The notes beneath the pieces were generated by a model, which was given only the letters and a program-made list of their open reading frames with translations, was not told the origin of the DNA and searched no databases. Source: Acholeplasmataceae bacterium (GTDB lineage: Bacteria > Bacillota_I > Bacilli_A > Izemoplasmatales > Hujiaoplasmataceae). Taken from it: a stretch of DNA of 7,318 nt. The stretch is from contig JAAYZB010000011.1 of assembly GCA_012515085.1 (NCBI GenBank), forward strand, positions 1-7,318, given 5' to 3'. This document shows, in pieces, positions 1 through 6,355 of this stretch; positions within the stretch are counted from its first letter, which is position 1; each line of letters opens with the position of its first letter. The position numbers and the translations under genes were made by a program.

Positions 1-1516
1 ATACATAGAGAGAGTCGTGTCGGTCGAGTGGATAACCTTCTTCCTTGAGCCCGATCAACACATCGGTTTGATGGCGCGGGTCTTTTTGGAGTCCCGCAAC
101 CGGAATATCCAAGTAGAGGCCAGCCAAAACTTCTTTAGCGGCTCTCACTTGCAAAAGCCCACCATCCATGATGATGAGATCCGGACGTGGCCCTCCTTCC
201 ATCAACAATCGTTGATAACGACGATAGATGATTTCCTTCATCGTTTGGATATCGTCGGGTCCCTTTACGGTTTTCACCCGGTATTTCCGATATTCTTTTT
301 TGGCCGGAAGGCCGTTTATAAACATCACCATGCTGGATACTGCGAAAGTTCCCTGAAGATTGGAATTGTCAAAAGCTTCGATTCTTAAGGGTGGTTCCAT
401 CCCGAGTAGTTCGCCCAATTTGTCCACGGCACCGATCGTTTTTTCATGTTTCTTCAAAAAACGTTCCAGATTCGTCTCAAAATGGATCCGGGCATTCTCC
501 GTCGCCATTTGTACCAACTCTGCTTTTTTGCCTTTTTTCGGCACCTTGGCCTTGTTTTCCACAACGGCCGCAAGGAGTGATAGATCCGTCATTCTCGGCA
601 ACAGGATCTCCTCTGGGATCAGCGAGGTCTCGTAAAACTGCGCCATGAAGCTAAGAAACGCCTCTTCGGGATCACCGACGATGTCCATTATCCGATTCTC
701 GGAAAAGATGATGCGCCCTTGTCGCATGAATAAGATGGCCACCGCCAAATAGTGATCATAGGTCACAAAACTCGCAATATCGCGGTTTCCCTTATCGGCG
801 AATATGATTTTTTGTTTCTCGGTCGTCTTTTCAAGCGCTTGAAGCAAATCCCGGGTCACCTTGGCTTTTTCAAATTCCAGTCGTTGGGCTTGGTCGGCCA
901 TCTTTGCTTTCAGTTCCTGACACAATTCACTGCTGGATCCATCCAAAAAACGGCGAATCTTCTCCGCCATCTCGAGATAGACCTTCGGCTCTACCTTTGT
1001 TTCACAAGGGCCAAGGCATTGCCCGATATGGTAATAAAGACAGACTTTATCCGGCAACACCGGGCATTTGCGAAACGGAAATATCCGGTTCAGGAGTTCG
1101 AGCGTTTCCCGTGCTGATCCCTGATCGGGATAGGGACCGAATCGATATTTGTTCGTACCTTTCGGTTTTCTCGTGATCACCAGCTTGGGATGAGTTTCTT
1201 GGGTGATCTCAATATATGGGTAGGTCTTGTCATCCATCAACAGAATGTTATAACGTGGCATGTGTTCCTTGATGAGGGAGAGTTCCAATAAAAACGCCTC
1301 TACTTCGCTCTGGGTGACAATATAGTCAAAATCATGAATATTGGCCACAAGCGCCTCGGTTTTCTGATCGTGGCACCCCGAAAAATACGAACGAACCCGA
1401 TTTCTCAGGTTCTTCGCCTTGCCGACGTAGATGATGGTGCCCTCACTACTTAACATGCGGTAGCTGCCCGGACTTTCGGGCAAGCTTGCCAATTTGGCTT
1501 TTATCAGTTCGTTCAT
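1..1516 (-). CDS. uvrC: UvrABC system protein C (excinuclease subunit), 3' end cut by the window edge
   Basis: UvrC makes both incisions around a UvrAB-located DNA lesion in nucleotide excision repair, in the cytoplasm. My own translation gives 505 uninterrupted codons running off the left edge. In order it shows an N-terminal GIY-YIG nuclease domain (residues ~14-95; IIYVGKAKNLRNRV at 28-41, then EVEAFLLE and HMPRYN), a four-cysteine cluster region (C151, C159, C167, C171; the motif ends in IGQCLGPC) matching the reported Fe-S site of UvrC, a UVR/UvrB-binding helix pair (~198-232; LEFEKAKVTRDLL), and the start of the RNase H-like second nuclease (FDNSNLQGT at 382-390, MDGG at 450-453, KDPRHQTD at 478-485). 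The family is about 590-610 residues, so the end of this nuclease and the helix-hairpin-helix repeats are missing only because the window stops. The ATG at 1516 is chosen because a GGAGGTGA ribosome binding site (1525-1532) precedes it by 8 nt. Own promoter; terminator of rbfA upstream. One small variation: GSY where most UvrC have GVY. Confidence 0.97.
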   Translation of the reverse strand, partial: MNELIKAKLASLPESPGSYRMLSSEGTIIYVGKAKNLRNRVRSYFSGCHDQKTEALVANIHDFDYIVTQSEVEAFLLELSLIKEHMPRYNILLMDDKTYPYIEITQETHPKLVITRKPKGTNKYRFGPYPDQGSARETLELLNRIFPFRKCPVLPDKVCLYYHIGQCLGPCETKVEPKVYLEMAEKIRRFLDGSSSELCQELKAKMADQAQRLEFEKAKVTRDLLQALEKTTEKQKIIFADKGNRDIASFVTYDHYLAVAILFMRQGRIIFSENRIMDIVGDPEEAFLSFMAQFYETSLIPEEILLPRMTDLSLLAAVVENKAKVPKKGKKAELVQMATENARIHFETNLERFLKKHEKTIGAVDKLGELLGMEPPLRIEAFDNSNLQGTFAVSSMVMFINGLPAKKEYRKYRVKTVKGPDDIQTMKEIIYRRYQRLLMEGGPRPDLIIMDGGLLQVRAAKEVLAGLYLDIPVAGLQKDPRHQTDVLIGLKEEGYPLDRHDSLYV

Positions 1517-1524
1517 CGCTTTAT

Positions 1525-1532
1525 TCACCTCC
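1525..1532 (-). promoter_or_regulatory. Ribosome binding site of uvrC (GGAGGTGA)
   Basis: The minus strand reads GGAGGTGA, 8 nt before the ATG at 1516. It decides the start, because an in-frame ATG seven codons further upstream (1537) overlaps the promoter -10 box and has no Shine-Dalgarno sequence in front of it. If transcription starts about 6-7 nt after the -10 box, the mRNA would begin at or inside this site (near 1529-1530), leaving AGGTGA at the extreme 5' end. Confidence 0.8.
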
Positions 1533-1535
1533 GTC

Positions 1536-1564
1536 ATTATACCAAATCCTGTGACTCCATGCAA
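1536..1564 (-). promoter_or_regulatory. Promoter of uvrC, extended -10 type
   Basis: On the minus strand there is TTGCAT (1559-1564; matches the first three -35 bases), a 17-bp spacer, then a perfect TATAAT (1536-1541). The spacer ends in TGG, giving the TGn extension that can compensate for a weak -35. It sits between the rbfA terminator and the uvrC start, where a promoter is expected. This is sequence reading only; the transcription start is inferred to lie near 1529-1530. Confidence 0.75.
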
Positions 1565-1571
1565 TCCAAGG

Positions 1572-1599
1572 CAAAACAAAACCCCGGAAAAACCGGGGT
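1572..1599 (-). terminator. Intrinsic terminator ending the rimP-rbfA operon
   Basis: On the minus strand a 7-bp GC-rich stem (ACCCCGG / CCGGGGT) closes a five-T loop and is followed by TTTGTTTTG. It begins 8 nt after the rbfA stop codon and precedes the uvrC promoter, so it separates the translation-factor operon from uvrC. The T tract is interrupted by a G, so some read-through into uvrC is possible. Confidence 0.88.
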
Positions 1600-1607
1600 G
1601 TATTCGG

Positions 1608-1937
1608 TTAATGAATGTCGCGGATGAGCCGATCGATCTTTTCGCCTTTGTCGAGCGAGGTATCGTATTTGAAGAGCAGCTCCGGCACTTTACGCATTTT
1701 CACGCGTTTGGCGATTTGGTTTTTGATAAAACCTTTTGCCCGTTCCAATGTCTCAACCGTCTTCTGTTTCGCTTTCTCATCGCCCAGAACTGTATAAAAA
1801 ATCGTCATATAGGAGAGCTCATTCGTGATCTTGACATCGGTCACGGTCATAAATCCCAGCGCATCCTTGATTTCGTTTTGGACGATATCCCCAAACGCTC
1901 GTTGGACGAGCGTTTCCAACCGATCGGATTTAGGCAT
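1608..1937 (-). CDS. rbfA: 30S ribosome-binding factor A (RbfA)
   Basis: RbfA is a small KH-like protein that binds the immature 30S subunit and assists maturation of the 5' end region of 16S rRNA; it is needed for growth in the cold in well-studied bacteria. The 109-residue product has the family pattern: an N-terminal helix (RLETLVQRAFGDIVQNEI), the strand GFMTVTDVKITNELSYMTIFYTVL at 28-51, and the C-terminal helix-strand block from LERAKGFIKNQIAKRV through MRKVPELLFKYDTSLDKGEKI (~63-101). Its length is at the short end of the normal range. The start ATG lies inside the infB end (ATGCCTAA, 8-nt overlap) and is preceded only by a weak GAAGTGA-like site, which points to translational coupling with infB. 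It is the last gene of the operon, with a terminator right behind it. Confidence 0.95.
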   Translation of the reverse strand: MPKSDRLETLVQRAFGDIVQNEIKDALGFMTVTDVKITNELSYMTIFYTVLGDEKAKQKTVETLERAKGFIKNQIAKRVKMRKVPELLFKYDTSLDKGEKIDRLIRDIH

Positions 1938-3813
1938 TGGAACTCACTTCTTTCATTTCGGAGGCTTCAATCACGTCATCGGTTTTGATATCATTGTAAT
2001 TTTCGATCATGATGCCGCAATCAAACCCTTGACGGACTTCCTTGGCATCGTCTTTAAAGCGTTTGAGTGACGAGATTTTTCCTTCAAAGATGATCTTGCC
2101 ATCGCGGATCAACTTGACGACGGAATCGCGGCGGATGATGCCATTGGTGACCATACAACCGGCCACGGTACCCATTTTTGAAATCGTGAAGGTTTCCCGA
2201 ACCACGGCTTCGCCGATGATCCGCTTTTCAAAGACGGGTTCCAACATTCCTTTCATTGCGGCTTCGATGTCGTTGATCGCTTCATAAATCACGCGGTAAT
2301 CGCGGATTTCGATGCCTTTCGACGCAGCTGTTTCCCGGATGTTGGCTGGTGCTTGAACCCCAAACCCGATGATAATGGCATCGGATGCTTCTGCGAGTGT
2401 CACATCGGTCTCCGTCACCGCACCGACACCAGTTCGGACGATGTCGATCGAAATGCCTTCTACATCCAATTTTTCAATCGAACCGCGAAATGCCTCGATC
2501 GACCCTTGGACATCGGCTTTGATGATGAGTCTCAGTTCCTTGGCCGTGCCTTCCGCTTTTTGGAAATACTCTTCCAACGTCGCTGGTCTTTTGGCGGCGT
2601 GGTCTTCTTTGAATTGGCGGTCACTCCGTTTGGAAGCGATGTCTTTGGTGACTCGTTCATCATTGAAGACCATCAACGGATCTCCGGCTAAGGGCACATC
2701 GTTCAAACCAGTGATTTCCACAGCGGCACCGGGTTTGGCTTTGTGCAGACTTCTTCCGAGGTCATCATACATTCCCCGAATCTTTCCGTAGGTGTTGCCA
2801 GCCACGAAAAAGTCACCAATTTTCAAGGTGCCGTTGGCTACCAGAATGGTGGCCACCGGACCTCTTCCACGGTCGAGTTTCGCTTCGATCACAGTACCGA
2901 TCGCATTGCGTTTAGGATTCGCTTTGAGTTCCCGCATCTCAGCCACGAGTTGGATCGTGTCCAAGAGTTCATCTACACCCGTGCCTTTTAGGGCTGAAAT
3001 ATAACAAAACGGCGTATCCCCGCCCCAGTCATCCGGCATCAAACCCAGATCGGCCAATTCTTGTTTGACCCGGTCAGGGTTGATGTTGGGTTTGTCCATT
3101 TTATTGACAGCGATGATAATGGCGGTCTTGGACGCTTTGGCATGGTCAATGGCTTCCTTGGTTTGTGGCATAACGCCATCATCCGCCGCCACCACCAACA
3201 CCACGATGTCCGTGATTTTCGCTCCGCGAGCGCGCATTTCCGTAAACGCCGCATGTCCCGGAGTATCGATAAATGTGATTGCTTTATCGTTTCTCTCGAC
3301 TTGATAAGCACCGATGTGCTGGGTGATTCCCCCCGCTTCGGATTGGACCACGCGTGAATGACGAATGTGGTCCAGCAAAGTTGTTTTCCCATGATCGACA
3401 TGCCCCATGATCGTGACCACTGCTGGGCGTTCGATCAGATCTTTGGGATCATCGACGATGTCTAATTCTTCATATCTTGTCAAATCGCTCATTACTTCTT
3501 CTTGGAAATCATAGCCGTAATCGAGCGTCAAAATCTCCGCCGTATCCCGATCGACCGATTGAGTCTGCGATGCCAAAATGCGCATAAACATCAATTTCTT
3601 GATGACTTCTGAAACGGGACGATGAAGTTGATCCGCCAGTTCCAACACCGTCATGCCATTTTTATACGTCACGATCTTGACAAGTGCTTCGGGACGTTTG
3701 GGAGGGGTCAGCGGCCGTTTGGGTTGCGGCCGTTGTGTTGGTTTGTTCGTGGGTTTGTTACTAGGGGATTTGTAATTGGATTTTTTTCGGGTCATTGGCC
3801 GTTTATTTGCCAT
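1930..3813 (-). CDS. infB: Translation initiation factor IF-2
   Basis: IF2 is the GTPase that places initiator fMet-tRNA in the 30S P site and promotes 50S joining. With the ATG start the protein has 627 residues. Residues ~1-42 are a short, basic, Pro/Lys/Asn-rich linker. An IF2-N domain follows (~43-97, [21 protein letters not shown]). The GTPase domain carries G1 GHVDHGKT (137-144), switch I around [12 protein letters not shown] (161-172), G3 DTPGH (183-187), G4 NKMD (237-240) and G5 SALKG (273-277). Domains II, III and C1/C2 follow to the end; the C2 part around [29 protein letters not shown] residues (~528-552) is intact. The long N-terminal extension of enterobacterial IF2 is absent, as is usual for short forms in Bacillota. 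The start at 3813 is chosen over an in-frame GTG at 3822 because that GTG lies within the AGAGGTGG ribosome binding site (3819-3826). It lies 19 nt after ylxQ and overlaps rbfA by 8 nt. Confidence 0.98.
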   Translation of the reverse strand: MANKRPMTRKKSNYKSPSNKPTNKPTQRPQPKRPLTPPKRPEALVKIVTYKNGMTVLELADQLHRPVSEVIKKLMFMRILASQTQSVDRDTAEILTLDYGYDFQEEVMSDLTRYEELDIVDDPKDLIERPAVVTIMGHVDHGKTTLLDHIRHSRVVQSEAGGITQHIGAYQVERNDKAITFIDTPGHAAFTEMRARGAKITDIVVLVVAADDGVMPQTKEAIDHAKASKTAIIIAVNKMDKPNINPDRVKQELADLGLMPDDWGGDTPFCYISALKGTGVDELLDTIQLVAEMRELKANPKRNAIGTVIEAKLDRGRGPVATILVANGTLKIGDFFVAGNTYGKIRGMYDDLGRSLHKAKPGAAVEITGLNDVPLAGDPLMVFNDERVTKDIASKRSDRQFKEDHAAKRPATLEEYFQKAEGTAKELRLIIKADVQGSIEAFRGSIEKLDVEGISIDIVRTGVGAVTETDVTLAEASDAIIIGFGVQAPANIRETAASKGIEIRDYRVIYEAINDIEAAMKGMLEPVFEKRIIGEAVVRETFTISKMGTVAGCMVTNGIIRRDSVVKLIRDGKIIFEGKISSLKRFKDDAKEVRQGFDCGIMIENYNDIKTDDVIEASEMKEVSSNA

Positions 3814-3818
3814 TTGAA

Positions 3819-3826
3819 CCACCTCT
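3819..3826 (-). promoter_or_regulatory. Ribosome binding site of infB (AGAGGTGG)
   Basis: AGAGGTGG on the minus strand ends 5 nt before the ATG at 3813. An upstream in-frame GTG (3820-3822) is part of this site and so is very unlikely to be the start. It lies in the short gap between ylxQ and infB. Confidence 0.8.
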
Positions 3827-3832
3827 TTCTTG

Positions 3833-4138
3833 TTATTCGTCGATTGCTTGAATCAATAATTGTGCGAACTGAGCGTCCGCCAGGGCGATCACTTTGATGT
3901 TGGCAAGTCCCACCGCCTGCTCTAGTTCCACTGCGGTGAAATCGCGGATGAGCCGGACCTGGTACGTGGTGCTTTTGTCAACCAGCCTTTTCGACGTATT
4001 CTTGCCGGCGTCGCTCGCAAGAAACGCAAGGATCGCCTTGCCCTTTTTCATCAGTTCCCAGGCGGCGATTTCACCTAAGATGAGCTTGTTAGCTCGACGT
4101 GCTAAGCCCAGATCGCCCAATACTTTATTTCGGTTCAT
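3833..4138 (-). CDS. ylxQ: YlxQ, ribosomal protein L7Ae-family RNA-binding protein
   Basis: This 101-residue protein belongs to the L7Ae/L30e family that binds kink-turn RNA. It shows the family signatures GLARRANKLILGE (11-23), AILAFLASDAGKNTSKRLVDK (35-55, the RNA-contact region), the strand YQVRLI (59-64), and the C-terminal block ELEQAVG...KVIALADAQFAQ (71-93). The cellular role of YlxQ is not firmly established; RNA binding is inferred from the fold, and its position between ylxR and infB is the classic one in Bacillota. I take the ATG at 4138, because a GAAGGA site lies 11 nt upstream. The in-frame ATG at 4150 would overlap that site and give 105 residues. The gene overlaps the end of ylxR by 14 nt, suggesting coupled translation. 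Confidence 0.9.
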   Translation of the reverse strand: MNRNKVLGDLGLARRANKLILGEIAAWELMKKGKAILAFLASDAGKNTSKRLVDKSTTYQVRLIRDFTAVELEQAVGLANIKVIALADAQFAQLLIQAIDE

Positions 4139-4400
4139 GGTCGATCGCATCCTTCAATACGAGATAAATCTCGTCCGGAATGGCGATTTCCAGTTGTTTT
4201 CCTAACACGTTGGTTTTCTTGGCTTTGTCAATCACGGTTTTATTTTTAGCAAGATACGCACCGCGGCCGTTCATTTTCCCACTCGGATCATATTGTACGT
4301 CGCCCTCGGGAGTTCTCACTACGCGCATCAACGCTTTTTTTTCAAGCCTTTCGCCGGTGACACAGCATTTACGCAAGGGGATTTTTTTGACTCTGGTCAT
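4125..4400 (-). CDS. ylxR: YlxR (RnpM), RNA-binding regulator of RNase P
   Basis: The 91-residue product is a DUF448/YlxR protein. The diagnostic motifs are RKCCVTGE (10-17), a KKALMRVVRTPEG strand region (21-33), and the GRGAYL motif (45-50). In Bacillus subtilis the homologue (renamed RnpM) binds the RNase P RNA and lowers its activity; applying that function here is inference from homology. The start ATG at 4400 has an AGAAGGGAGA ribosome binding site about 7-9 nt upstream, in the 29-nt gap after nusA. Its stop region contains the ylxQ start (14-nt overlap). The product is strongly basic apart from its last few residues, as expected for an RNA-binding protein. Confidence 0.93.
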   Translation of the reverse strand: MTRVKKIPLRKCCVTGERLEKKALMRVVRTPEGDVQYDPSGKMNGRGAYLAKNKTVIDKAKKTNVLGKQLEIAIPDEIYLVLKDAIDHEPK

Positions 4401-4429
4401 GGGGTTGTCTCCCTTCTATTTTTAAGAGA

Positions 4430-5494
4430 CTAATAATGGATGTCTTGAACTAATGCGTCGGTTTCCGACTTGATGTCGATCTTCCACCCGCTCGATTGGA
4501 CTGCCAGACGGGCATTTTGCCCTTTCTTTCCGATCGCAAGCGATAACTGATCATCCGGAACGATCGCGATTGCGGTTTTGTCTTTGGGATCGACGATCAC
4601 TGCAATCGATTTGGCCGGTTGAATAGCATTCGAAACGAGTTCCTTCGGATCGTCACTCCATTTGTAGATGTCTATCTTTTCACCATTCAACAAATCAATG
4701 ACTTCTTTGATCCGAACACCATTACGACCCAAGCACGCTCCGAGCGGATCCACTTTGGGATTGTTGGATGCCACGCAGACTTTACAGCGGTCTCCGGGAT
4801 CCCGAGCCAAGCCCATGATTTCGACTATGCCTTCCTGAAGTTCGGGAATCGCGTTTTCCATCAAGCGTTTTACGAGATTGCGGTCTGTTCTTGAGACATA
4901 AACTTTCGGACCTTTGGTCGTCTGTTCGACTTTGGTGATGTAGACACGGACATGATTGCCGATCACGAGATCCGATTCCAACAAATCCTTCGCGGGAATC
5001 GATGTTTCGGTCTCATAGCCCAAAAACAAAGTGACAAATTCGTTGTTCATGGCCACGACTTCGGCAATGACCATTTCCCCGACTTTTTCGGAAAAAATCT
5101 CGAAGTTGCGTTCACGCTCCAATTGTTTCAATCCTTGCGTCAAGATTTGCTTGGCGCTCGAAGCAGCGATTCGTCCGAAGTCTTTTGGGGTTACTTTGAC
5201 TTCAATGATGTCGCCGATGCGCGCGTTCTTTTTCAGTTCCTGCGCTTCTTCCACGGTGATTTGCGTGCCTTTTTCCGCTTCCGGATCAATGGTGTCGACG
5301 ACAAGGTAGGTCGCCACAATCAGGATTTCGGCTTTTTCTTCATTGAATACCACTTTGGCATTTTGTTGGCCGTTAAAATCCTTTTTGTAGGCATTCAACA
5401 AGCCTTTGCCAAAGATGTCCAAGATCTTGTCTTTGGAGACGCCCCGGTCTTCGGCGACTTGTTCGAGCGCTTTAAAAAATTCTTTGCTGATCAT
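4430..5494 (-). CDS. nusA: Transcription termination/antitermination factor NusA
   Basis: NusA binds RNA polymerase near the RNA exit channel and modulates pausing, intrinsic termination and antitermination. The 354-residue product has the full Gram-positive architecture: N-terminal RNAP-binding domain (1-~128, including FGRIAASSAKQ at 106-116), S1 domain (~135-200), KH1 (about 201-275, with SRTDRNLVKRL, IPELQEGIVEI, ARDPGDR and DPLGACLGRNGVRI at 249-262) and KH2 (about 276-345, with PDDQLSLAIGKKGQNARLA at 313-331). The acidic C-terminal repeats of proteobacterial NusA are absent, which is normal in Bacillota. The ATG at 5494 follows TAGGAGAA by about 9-11 nt; that ribosome binding site includes the rimP stop codon, only 14 nt separating the genes. 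NusA may regulate its own operon through the leader hairpin upstream of rimP, but this is speculation. Confidence 0.98.
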   Translation of the reverse strand: MISKEFFKALEQVAEDRGVSKDKILDIFGKGLLNAYKKDFNGQQNAKVVFNEEKAEILIVATYLVVDTIDPEAEKGTQITVEEAQELKKNARIGDIIEVKVTPKDFGRIAASSAKQILTQGLKQLERERNFEIFSEKVGEMVIAEVVAMNNEFVTLFLGYETETSIPAKDLLESDLVIGNHVRVYITKVEQTTKGPKVYVSRTDRNLVKRLMENAIPELQEGIVEIMGLARDPGDRCKVCVASNNPKVDPLGACLGRNGVRIKEVIDLLNGEKIDIYKWSDDPKELVSNAIQPAKSIAVIVDPKDKTAIAIVPDDQLSLAIGKKGQNARLAVQSSGWKIDIKSETDALVQDIHY

Positions 5495-5508
5495 CGTTAT
5501 CTATTCTC

Positions 5509-5946
5509 CTAAATTTTGATCGCCAAGCGAATTTTCTTCACATCGCTGGCGGAAAAGACATGGGGTTTGTTTTTGGTATCGAGTATCGTGATTTGATTTC
5601 CATCAAACGTATCCAAGATTCCTTCGATCGATTCTTGAAGGGTTTGAAGTTGCACGTATTTGTGGATGGCTTTTTGGATCGCTTCCGGTGTCTTCAGTTC
5701 TCTTTCCGCTCCGGGAGACGTGACTTCCAACTGATACTCTTCCGGAATTGGATCCAGCAGATCGAGTTTTGGACTGATTGTCTCCGATACCTTGACACAA
5801 TCATCGATCGTGATGCCATCGGGTCTATCGATCGTCACTCGGAGAATTCGTTGTTTTCGTTCTTTCACGTATTCGAGGTCATCGAGCTTGATCCCCAGCG
5901 GTTCGATCCACTCCCGCAGGGTTTCTTTCAATTTGATCAAATCCAT
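5509..5946 (-). CDS. rimP: Ribosome maturation factor RimP
   Basis: RimP binds the 30S subunit early in assembly and helps the ribosomal-protein S12 region to form. The 145-residue product has the two-domain layout: an N-terminal alpha/beta domain with LRVTIDRPDGITIDDCVKVSETISPKLD (35-62) and the hallmark YQLEVTSPGAEREL (71-84), then a C-terminal SH3-like domain ending in SASDVKKIRLAIKI. The start ATG at 5946 is preceded by GGGAGGA, with about 4-5 nt spacing. It is the first gene of the nusA-infB operon, preceded by a promoter and a hairpin leader. Its stop codon is part of the nusA ribosome binding site. Confidence 0.95.
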   Translation of the reverse strand: MDLIKLKETLREWIEPLGIKLDDLEYVKERKQRILRVTIDRPDGITIDDCVKVSETISPKLDLLDPIPEEYQLEVTSPGAERELKTPEAIQKAIHKYVQLQTLQESIEGILDTFDGNQITILDTKNKPHVFSASDVKKIRLAIKI

Positions 5947-5969
5947 AGCATCCTCCCTAAGTCATGAAA

Positions 5970-5996
5970 ATGAGAGAGGGTCGGACCCTCTCTCAT
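5970..5996 (-). promoter_or_regulatory. Perfect hairpin in the 5' leader of the rimP-nusA-infB operon
   Basis: Thirteen bases are repeated perfectly in inverted orientation around one central base: ATGAGAGAGGGTC, C, GACCCTCTCTCAT on the minus strand. In RNA this gives a 12-bp stem with a CCG triloop. It starts about 11 nt after the predicted transcription start and ends about 23 nt before the rimP ATG. The stem is followed by only four T residues, so it is a weak intrinsic terminator at best. Possible roles are an attenuator of the operon, a 5' stabilising structure, a partial terminator for read-through from the upstream genes, or a protein-binding site. The structure is seen in the sequence; the function is inference. 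Confidence 0.7.
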
Positions 5997-6014
5997 CTAC
6001 CTTATGTCGATGGT

Positions 6015-6043
6015 ATTATATCATAAATCTTGGGCGGTTTCAA
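6015..6043 (-). promoter_or_regulatory. Main promoter of the rimP-nusA-ylxR-ylxQ-infB-rbfA operon
   Basis: On the minus strand TTGAAA (6038-6043, five of six -35 consensus bases) is followed by a 17-bp spacer ending in TGA and a perfect TATAAT (6015-6020). The TGn before the -10 box makes it an extended -10 promoter, so it should be strong. It begins 3 bp after the acetyltransferase stop codon. Transcription should start near 6007-6008, giving a leader of about 61 nt that contains the 5970-5996 hairpin. Confidence 0.85.
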
Positions 6044-6046
6044 GGA

Positions 6047-6355
6047 TTATTTCTCAGCGACTTTTGTTGTGGAAGTTTTCACATTGATCACGATATCTTG
6101 ATACTCGGGATGCTTCTTGAACCAATCGATTGCATAAGGACACTTGGCAACGATCAAGCGGTTTCTGTCTTTCAAATGGTGATAAGCAAGCGCCATCAAC
6201 TCTGAGGCGATGCCTTGACCCCTTAACGACGGATCCACATAGACGTGGTTGATATCGGTTCGGGTCTTGTCTCGTTTGGGGAAAGTGATTTCCGCAAGAA
6301 CTGTGCCATCTTTGGCTTTGGCAAAGATTTTGTCTTTTCTAGTGATATATTTCAT
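6047..6355 (-). CDS. Small GNAT-family N-acetyltransferase (YjdJ/PF14542-like)
   Basis: The 102-residue product resembles the compact single-domain GNAT proteins of the YjdJ type. It has the acetyl-CoA pyrophosphate-binding motif in VYVDPSLRGQGIASELM (38-54, RGQGIA at 45-50) and the group-typical C-terminal KCPYAIDWFKKHPEY (71-85), with Cys72 and Trp78. An N-terminal strand pair (ILAE-type residues FAKAKDGTVLAEITF, 11-25) completes the fold. The acetyl acceptor is unknown and cannot be read from the sequence. The start ATG shares ATGA with the stop of the upstream methyltransferase gene, so the two are almost certainly co-transcribed and translationally coupled. No terminator separates it from the nus operon promoter, which starts 3 bp after its stop, so read-through into rimP is likely. 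Confidence 0.88.
   Translation of the reverse strand: MKYITRKDKIFAKAKDGTVLAEITFPKRDKTRTDINHVYVDPSLRGQGIASELMALAYHHLKDRNRLIVAKCPYAIDWFKKHPEYQDIVINVKTSTTKVAEK

Noticed and set aside
17..388. Plus-strand open frames in the first 1.2 kb
   Set aside because: The minus strand here encodes a continuous UvrC with all its domains; the plus frames are antisense shadows.
1514..1537. Alternative uvrC start at the in-frame ATG at 1537
   Set aside because: That ATG overlaps the TATAAT box and lacks an upstream ribosome binding site, whereas ATG 1516 has a good one.
1494..1988. Plus-strand open frame of 164 codons across the rbfA region
   Set aside because: It lies antisense to rbfA, the terminator and the infB end, has no ribosome binding site and no recognisable motif; it is a shadow of the real minus-strand gene.
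3039..3401. Minus-strand frame of 120 codons inside infB in another reading frame
   Set aside because: It overlaps the IF2 GTPase domain fully, is Trp/Arg-rich and has no motif; it is an out-of-frame artefact.
4125..4150. Alternative ylxQ start at ATG 4150
   Set aside because: The only ribosome binding site, GAAGGA, overlaps this ATG; the ATG at 4138 has workable spacing and begins the conserved part of the protein.
4952..5512. Plus-strand open frame of 186 codons opposite nusA
   Set aside because: It is rich in Phe and His, as expected from the complement of Glu/Lys-rich coding sequence, and nusA on the other strand is unmistakable.
5970..5996. Leader hairpin as a standard strong terminator of the GNAT gene
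   Set aside because: Only four T residues follow the stem and the promoter lies upstream of it, so a strong terminator would block the essential operon itself. A regulatory or weak attenuating role fits better.
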